NCBI RefSeq assembly: GCF_937863485.1
Contig: NZ_CALMFY010000096.1
Span: forward strand, 1 to 64,000
From: an uncultured Nostoc sp.
Lineage (GTDB): Bacteria; Cyanobacteriota; Cyanobacteriia; Cyanobacteriales; Nostocaceae
DNA length: 64,000 nt
Reading direction: 5' to 3'
Below are positions 58,641 to 64,000 of the stretch, one piece after another. The notes under the pieces were generated by a model. It was not told the origin of the DNA and did not search any database. It saw only the letters and a program-made list of their open reading frames with translations. A program made the translations under genes and the position numbers. Position 1 is the first letter of the stretch, and the number at the start of each line of letters is the position of its first letter.

Positions 58641-60116
58641 ATGTCTTCTAAAAAGACAGACGCTCCGTTGAATTGGTTGATAACTATAACAGTTATATTT
58701 GGCTTCTCATTGACTGTAATTTTATTCGCGTTGTCCAGTATTAAGGAGTTGTCAATTCAGGAAAAAATCCAATATAGAAACCAAGCATTAGCAACTACTG
58801 CAATAGTTTTTCTAGCATCGGCAGCAATATTTAATACTTATTATGCATCAAAGCGTGCCCAAGCGATGCAGAAAAATGCGATCGCTGCTGAGAAAAACCT
58901 GGAAATTGGCATTCAGAATGCCAAAATCAATCAAGACAGATTGATTTCAGAACGCTTTATGGGGGCAATTGCCCAGCTTGGTCATGATAAGATTGAAACC
59001 CGAACAGGTGCAATTTATGCATTAGAAAGAGTTGCTCAGGATTTTCCTACAGAACACTGGACAATCATGGAAATCCTCACTGCCTTTGTGCGAGAGAATG
59101 TACCTATCCAGCCGGTGAGGGTAGAGCAACAAAAGCCGGAATATTCACCAGCAGATTACTCAGGTAGGCGTAAAAGTGGGTCGCGTCCGACTCAGCAGTT
59201 GGAGCAAAACCTGCATGAAGAATTGCCAAACATCCGCACCGATATTCAAGCAGCCCTAACTGTCATCGGCAGGCGTAATTTACTCGAAGACCCAAAAGAT
59301 CAAAAACTTGATTTACGCAATATCGACATTAGACGAGCAGACCTGCTAGGAGTTAATCTCCAACAAGCAGACTTACGTGGTTCTGACTTGAGTGGGGCTG
59401 ACCTGCGTGGAGCCGACTTGAGTGAGGCTGACCTGAATGGCGCTAAACTCGTTAAGTCTATTCTCTATGAAACTAAATTACAAAAAGCTAGTTTATGTGG
59501 AGCAAACCTTTGTTGGGCTAATCTCAACCGCGCTAATCTCTGTGGGGCAAACATGCGTTCAGCCAACCTCTGTGGCGCAAGTCTGCGTATAGCTAATCTG
59601 CAAGGAGCAAACCTCTATAAAGCTAACTTGCAACAAGCAACCTTAAAAATGGCCAATCTCTCTGGAGCAAAGTTGTTTCTCGCTAACTTGCAAGGAGCAA
59701 AACTGGGTAAAGCCAATTTGCAGATGACGGGTTTAATTGGTGCTAACCTTTCAGGGGCTAACTTAAATGGGGCCAACCTTTCTGGGGCTAACTTGAATGC
59801 AGCCAAACTTCACCAAACGGAAGTCTATTTTGCCAACCTCTCAGAAGCCACCTTAACGGAAGCTGACCTGCATCAAGCAAACCTGATCGGAGCAAACTTG
59901 TATAGGGCAACCTTTTATCAAGCTAACCTGACTCAGGCAAACCTGATGGGAGCTAACTTCTCAGAAGCTAACCTCAGTGATGTCAAACTGGAAGGGACAA
60001 TTTTAACAGGGGCTAAAAACTTAGAGTTGCAGCAGATTAGAAAGGCACTTGGCGATCGCACTACTCGCTTACCTGATTATATCGAAGTACCGACAGATTG
60101 GCGGCAGTCTGGTTAA
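58641..60116 (+). CDS. Membrane-anchored pentapeptide-repeat protein 2
   Basis: 491 residues. Two N-terminal helices (about 12-33 and 48-67), a cytoplasmic coiled region, then the shared domain (ERFMGAIAQLGHDKIETRTG, WTIMEILTAFVREN, DIQAALTVIGRRN) and about 45 pentapeptides (ADLRGSDLSGADLRGADLSE-like) from 225 to 460 forming a right-handed beta-helix. The tail (LQQIRKALGDRTTRLPDYIE) is shared with paralogue 3. Function unknown; similar cyanobacterial proteins are numerous. Confidence 0.85.
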   Translation: MSSKKTDAPLNWLITITVIFGFSLTVILFALSSIKELSIQEKIQYRNQALATTAIVFLASAAIFNTYYASKRAQAMQKNAIAAEKNLEIGIQNAKINQDRLISERFMGAIAQLGHDKIETRTGAIYALERVAQDFPTEHWTIMEILTAFVRENVPIQPVRVEQQKPEYSPADYSGRRKSGSRPTQQLEQNLHEELPNIRTDIQAALTVIGRRNLLEDPKDQKLDLRNIDIRRADLLGVNLQQADLRGSDLSGADLRGADLSEADLNGAKLVKSILYETKLQKASLCGANLCWANLNRANLCGANMRSANLCGASLRIANLQGANLYKANLQQATLKMANLSGAKLFLANLQGAKLGKANLQMTGLIGANLSGANLNGANLSGANLNAAKLHQTEVYFANLSEATLTEADLHQANLIGANLYRATFYQANLTQANLMGANFSEANLSDVKLEGTILTGAKNLELQQIRKALGDRTTRLPDYIEVPTDWRQSG

Positions 60117-60229
60117 GTTATCGCAGCATCATTATTTATTTGGGCGCATTCTACCGTTTTCACTTAAGGCTATAGTTTTATACCAAAAGTCTCCGTAACA
60201 ATTCTGGAGATGAGGAAGAAACATAATTT

Positions 60230-61297
60230 ATGTCTGATAACAAGACAGACACACCCAGAAATTCCTTTATATTTCTAATTTCATTTACTGTATTTGCATT
60301 ATTTATTATTTCATCCGTTATGGTCGCTTACTTTGTCTGGGATATATCCCCGTCAGATGAACGACTAAAAAATGAAATGGAAGCGTTAAAAACTAATGCG
60401 ACAATTTTCGGTGGAATTGCAGTGTTTATCAATGCGTTCTATGCTGCGAAGCGTTGGGAAGCTATGGATAAAAGTGCTGATGCTGCAAATAAGACTGCTA
60501 AAGCTGCGCTCCAAAATGCCCAAGCTGCACAAGACAAGCAAATCACAGAACGCTTTGCGAAGGCGATTGAACAGCTTGGAAATGAAAAGATTGAAGTGCG
60601 ATTAGGGGCAATTTATACTTTAGAACGAATTGCTAAAGATTCTCCTCAAGATCGCTGGACAATCATGGAAGTCCTCACGGCTTTTGTGCGAGAGAATGCT
60701 CCGTTGAAAAAAGACGAAGAAAAGGCAGAGAATGCAAAACCGTTAATCCAGTCAGACGAGATAGAGCAAAAACCAAAACTTAAGACGGATATTCAAGCAG
60801 CCCTTACCGTCATTGGACGGCGCAAGCCTGAGAATGACTCGAAACATGAGTGGCTTGATTTACGTAATATCGATATCAGGGGAGCAGACCTCACGAAAGT
60901 CGAGATGCAAGGGGCAAATCTTATGGAAGCTAACTTGCAATGGGCTGTATTCGAGGAAGCCAAGCTGCAAGGAGCATTTTTTTCTAGAGCCAACCTACGA
61001 AGGGCAGACCTTTCGGAAGCCAATCTGCAAAACGCTGACTTCAATAGAGCTAACCTGCAAAAAGCATACCTAATGGATGCTAACCTGCAAGGGGCTTGCT
61101 TTGAAGAAGCCAACTTGGAAGGAGCAGACCTTGACGGAGCAAATCTGGAAGAAGCATTTCTGATAGGGGCAAACCTTTCTGAAGCCGAAAATCTAGGACA
61201 AGAGCAGATTGAAGAGGCAATTGGCGATCGCACAACAATCTTACCGGAAAATCTTCAACCACCGGAACATTGGAAAGCTCAAGTTTCACCCTTTTAA
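60230..61297 (+). CDS. Membrane-anchored pentapeptide-repeat protein 3
   Basis: 355 residues, same architecture as paralogue 2: helices at about 12-34 and 54-70, ERFAKAIEQLGNEKIEVRLG, WTIMEVLTAFVRENAP, DIQAALTVIGRRK, then about 20 pentapeptides and the tail EQIEEAIGDRTTILPENLQP. It follows paralogue 2 by 113 bp. The stop codon lies in the first unit of a 21-bp tandem array. Confidence 0.85.
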   Translation: MSDNKTDTPRNSFIFLISFTVFALFIISSVMVAYFVWDISPSDERLKNEMEALKTNATIFGGIAVFINAFYAAKRWEAMDKSADAANKTAKAALQNAQAAQDKQITERFAKAIEQLGNEKIEVRLGAIYTLERIAKDSPQDRWTIMEVLTAFVRENAPLKKDEEKAENAKPLIQSDEIEQKPKLKTDIQAALTVIGRRKPENDSKHEWLDLRNIDIRGADLTKVEMQGANLMEANLQWAVFEEAKLQGAFFSRANLRRADLSEANLQNADFNRANLQKAYLMDANLQGACFEEANLEGADLDGANLEEAFLIGANLSEAENLGQEQIEEAIGDRTTILPENLQPPEHWKAQVSPF

Positions 61298-61479
61298 CCT
61301 CAACGTCGAGCCTTTTAACCTCAACGTCGAGCCTTTTAACCCCAACGTCGAACCTTTTAACCTCAACGTCGAGCCTTTTAACCTCAACGTCGAACCTTTT
61401 AACCTCAACGTTGAGCCTTTTAACCTCAACGTTGAGCCTTTTAACCTCAACGTCGAGCCTTTGAACCTCAAACGTCACC
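61290..61479. repeat. 21-bp tandem array, nine units
   Basis: The unit CCTTTTAACCTCAACGTCGAG repeats with an exact 21-bp period (CTTTTAAC at 61291, 61312, 61333 and so on to 61438; the ninth unit has CTTTGAAC at 61459). Because 21 is a multiple of three, several frames stay open through it and mimic coding sequence. The array starts at the stop codon of the preceding pentapeptide gene. Confidence 0.9.
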
Positions 61480-61616
61480 TTTTTAAGATATAAGATTGGC
61501 TAGAGTGACTGCAAAACCTAACTTACTGGTATAACCTGATAAATATTCCCTAAGCAAGAGATAAACAATAGGACACCTGTCTTATCTTAGTATTTCTATG
61601 GGAATAGGAAAAGGAG

Positions 61617-61871
61617 ATGTCTGTAACAAAAGGACTAAGAAGTTTAGATTTAATTCGGGAGCTTCGGCAGCAACTCAATCTTTCTCAGAAACAGTTTGCT
61701 GCTAGATTAGGAGTTTCATTCAAAACAGTCAATCGCTGGCAGAATGGGCATACAGTGCCTTCACAGATAGCATTAAAACTAATAGAAGAAATGTTACGGA
61801 AGATGGGTGAACCTGGTAAAAGTTTGCTGAACCAGTATTTTCCAGAAGCAGAGTCGGGTTATGACTCATAA
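61617..61871 (+). CDS. XRE-type helix-turn-helix protein
   Basis: 84 residues; the HTH LSQKQFAARLGVSFKTVNRW occupies about 21-40 and a second helical part (LKLIEEMLRKMG) follows. It overlaps the histidine kinase gene by 11 bp, so it is probably its partner in regulation. An AGGAAAAGGAG purine run precedes the ATG but is very close to it. Confidence 0.85.
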   Translation: MSVTKGLRSLDLIRELRQQLNLSQKQFAARLGVSFKTVNRWQNGHTVPSQIALKLIEEMLRKMGEPGKSLLNQYFPEAESGYDS

Positions 61872-63804
61872 AGTGAGGACATTCAAACCTAAAGACATCT
61901 TTGCTGGCGGTAGAAACAAAGGTGCAATCATTCCAGAGCAACTGTTGCACTATACTATTGCTTTGCTATCCGTTGCTTTAGGACTGGGAGTAACGATGCT
62001 GCTCCGTCCATATCTGAGCGCAACCCCTTCTGCACTATTTTTTGCAGCGGTGATGGTGAGTGCCTGGTACGGGGGTTTCGCACCAGGACTATTTGCAACA
62101 GTTTTGTCTACTTTGGTAGTCAACTACTTGTTTCTTCAGCCGCTCTATCCGCTGTACATTACACATCGGGACATTTTAGTGCGGCTGGCCGTGTTCATGA
62201 TGACAGCAGGGTTAATCGTCTGGCTCAATGAATCACGCCGCACAGCCCAAAGGAAAGCTGAAGCAAGCCTCAAGTCCCTACGCCAAAGTGAGGCAAGGTT
62301 TGGTCGCTTAGTAGAGTCCAATATTATCGGGGTGATTGTGACTGATGTGAACGGCTCGATCATTGAAGCTAATGATGCCTTTCTGCAAATGCTCAATTAT
62401 ACACGCGAGGATCTGCGCTCTGGTCGAATCCGCTTGGGTGAGATCACCCCACCCCAATACCTTGAGGTGAGTGAGCAATCAATTCAAGAACTGAGAATTA
62501 CCGGGGGGTGTAAGCCTTTTGAGCAGGAATATATCCGTAAAGATGGCTCTCTAATTCTTGCCTTACTTGGCTTTGTCAAGCAGGAAGAGACTATCATTGG
62601 TTTTGTTCTTGACTGGAGCGAACGACAAGCCGCGCTACGCGATCGCAACCAGGTAGAAGCAGCGTTGCGTGAAAGTGAAGCCCGTTTTCGTCATCTGGCA
62701 GACACCGCTCCCGTACTGGTGTGGATGTCTGGCACTGACAAACTCTATTATTACTTCAATAAACCCTGGCTAGAGTTTACCGGGCGGACTCTGGAGCAAG
62801 AGATGGGCAACGGGTGGGCTGAAGGTGTTCATGAGGATGATTTTCAGCATTGCTTAGACACACACATCAATGCCTTTGATGCCCGACAAGATTTTAAAAT
62901 GGAATATCGCTTCAGACGCAATGATTCCGAATACCGTTGGATTTTGGATACTGGTGTGCCTCGGTTTACACCAACTGGGGAATTTCTTGGCTATATTGGC
63001 TCCTGTGTTGATATCCATGATCGCAAAGTTGCTGAAGCCGCCCTGCAACAACTGAACGAAATGCTAGAACAACGGATTCAAGAGCGTACTCTCCAACTCG
63101 AAGCTGCTAACAAGGAACTAGAATCCTTCTCCTATTCAGTCTCTCACGACTTGCGAGCACCACTTCGCCACATCGCCGGATTTATAGAATTGCTTCAAAA
63201 GCGGCATAGCTCAACAAGCACGTTAGATGAAACGAGTCAGCGCTATTTAAGAATAATTGCCGAAACTGCCAAACTGGCAGGAATACTAATCGATGAGTTG
63301 CTCACATTTTCCCGCATGGGGCGCACCGAGATGCGCTACATCAATCTGAATATGGAGCAACTAGTGCAAGAGATAAAGCGCGATTTGGTCAGCCAAACTC
63401 CAGGACGCACAATTAATTGGCACATAGAGTCAGTGCCAGAAGTACAAGGCGACCCTTCCATGCTGCGGCTCGTCCTTCGCAACCTCATAGGCAATGCCGT
63501 AAAATATACCCAGACTCGAAACCCAGCAGAAATTACTATTGGAAGTACTGAGAATGAAAACGAAGTTGTCTTTTTTATAGAAGATAACGGCGTAGGTTTT
63601 AATATGCAATATGTTCACAAGCTATTCGGAGTATTTCAACGCCTGCATAGTGACCAACAATTTGAAGGTACAGGTGTTGGATTGGCAAACGTGCAACGCA
63701 TTATTCATCGACATAATGGCCAAGTCTGGGCAGAGGCTGTAGTTGACAGTGGAGCCACCTTCTATTTCTCACTACCTAAACTACAGAAGTTGGAGGGCGA
63801 ATGA
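61861..63804 (+). CDS. Membrane PAS sensor histidine kinase
   Basis: 647 residues: DUF4118-like four-helix membrane part (about 28-125), two PAS/PAC domains (about 145-265 and 270-395), a short coiled coil, HisKA with the phospho-acceptor His near 430 in SVSHDLRAPLRH, and HATPase_c (NLIGNAVKYT, EDNGVGF, GTGVGLANVQRI). KdpD-like membrane parts sense membrane or intracellular state; the signal is unknown. The stop overlaps the start of the response regulator (ATGA). Confidence 0.93.
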   Translation: MTHKVRTFKPKDIFAGGRNKGAIIPEQLLHYTIALLSVALGLGVTMLLRPYLSATPSALFFAAVMVSAWYGGFAPGLFATVLSTLVVNYLFLQPLYPLYITHRDILVRLAVFMMTAGLIVWLNESRRTAQRKAEASLKSLRQSEARFGRLVESNIIGVIVTDVNGSIIEANDAFLQMLNYTREDLRSGRIRLGEITPPQYLEVSEQSIQELRITGGCKPFEQEYIRKDGSLILALLGFVKQEETIIGFVLDWSERQAALRDRNQVEAALRESEARFRHLADTAPVLVWMSGTDKLYYYFNKPWLEFTGRTLEQEMGNGWAEGVHEDDFQHCLDTHINAFDARQDFKMEYRFRRNDSEYRWILDTGVPRFTPTGEFLGYIGSCVDIHDRKVAEAALQQLNEMLEQRIQERTLQLEAANKELESFSYSVSHDLRAPLRHIAGFIELLQKRHSSTSTLDETSQRYLRIIAETAKLAGILIDELLTFSRMGRTEMRYINLNMEQLVQEIKRDLVSQTPGRTINWHIESVPEVQGDPSMLRLVLRNLIGNAVKYTQTRNPAEITIGSTENENEVVFFIEDNGVGFNMQYVHKLFGVFQRLHSDQQFEGTGVGLANVQRIIHRHNGQVWAEAVVDSGATFYFSLPKLQKLEGE

Positions 63805-64000
63805 AAGAACTCAAGCGAATTCTACTGATTGAAGACAGTGCTAACGATGCAGAGTTAATATTGGCCGCCTTGTCAGAAAATCATCTCGCCAACGAAGTAG
63901 TGGTAGTGCGCGATGGAGAGGAAGCACTAGATTATCTCTATCGCCGGGGGCTGTTCCGGTTGCGAATGCAGGGGCATCCTATTGTAGTGCTGCTCGATTT
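63801..64000 (+). CDS. Response regulator receiver protein, truncated by window end
   Basis: The first 66 residues are visible: MKELKRILLIEDSANDAEL, VVVRDGEEALDYLYRRG and VVLLD, the Rcp1-type CheY-like fold with the acidic pair ED and the phospho-acceptor D at the edge of the window. It overlaps the kinase by four bases and is presumably its cognate regulator. The rest lies outside. Confidence 0.9.
   Translation, partial: MKELKRILLIEDSANDAELILAALSENHLANEVVVVRDGEEALDYLYRRGLFRLRMQGHPIVVLLD

Noticed and set aside
61080-61493. Several open frames with coiled-coil-like heptads on both strands
   Set aside because: All are produced by the 21-bp array staying open in several frames; none has independent support.

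Overview
The window is about 64 kb of chromosome from a filamentous, heterocyst-type cyanobacterium (Nostocales, Nostoc-like). I infer this from the many GCGATCGC (HIP1) octamers, heptanucleotide tandem repeats, photosynthesis genes (psbO, a high-light-inducible protein, crtW, cofG), the cyanobacterial suf operon with divergent sufR, and an FtsZ and PsbO that closely resemble the Nostoc/Anabaena proteins as I remember them. No tRNA, rRNA, CRISPR array or complete insertion sequence was recognised. Intergenic DNA is unusually rich in palindromes, MITE-like inverted repeats and gene remnants.

Layout. 1-8.4 kb: repeat-rich left edge, lpdA, trpC, a beta-carbonic anhydrase, a small Pmp3-type membrane protein, a SUI1-like factor and trpB; a near-identical 90-bp piece of the SUI1 gene lies 2.1 kb from it. 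8.9-10.4 kb: two tandem secreted CAP-domain proteins. 10.8-17 kb: sufBCDS on the minus strand with divergent sufR and two SufR-type operators. 17.3-24.9 kb: small conserved proteins, decayed fragments (PEBP family, ABC ATPase), sigF with a lipoprotein, and psbO. 26.5-33 kb: an accessory block with a 1675-residue NTPase/WD40 protein behind a partner P-loop ATPase. 33.7-41.7 kb: ftsQ, ftsZ, gshB, grxC and hflX. 42-44.7 kb: a second, damaged copy of the ATPase plus repeat-protein cassette, preceded by a 42-bp tandem array. 45-51.4 kb: cofG, crtW, hli, an SDR, a radical SAM three-gene operon and a SemiSWEET. 51.5-56.4 kb: an Rpn-like nuclease, an undescribed repeat protein and a long TPR protein. 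56.4-61.5 kb: a decayed oxidoreductase (SelD-type N-terminal domain) and three related pentapeptide-repeat proteins ending in a 21-bp tandem array. 61.6-64 kb: an HTH protein, a PAS histidine kinase and the start of a response regulator, with overlapping genes.

The most unusual content is the pair of ATPase/STAND-like loci. In both, a compact P-loop ATPase with a Walker A of the form GHxGxGKSTEL comes first and a repeat-bearing partner follows; the two partners share an N-terminal domain I do not recognise. The locus at 26.5-33 kb is intact. The one at 42-44.7 kb carries an in-frame stop in each gene and a frameshift. I infer a modular sensor/switch system, possibly for conflict or signalling, with one working and one decaying copy; its function cannot be read from sequence alone.
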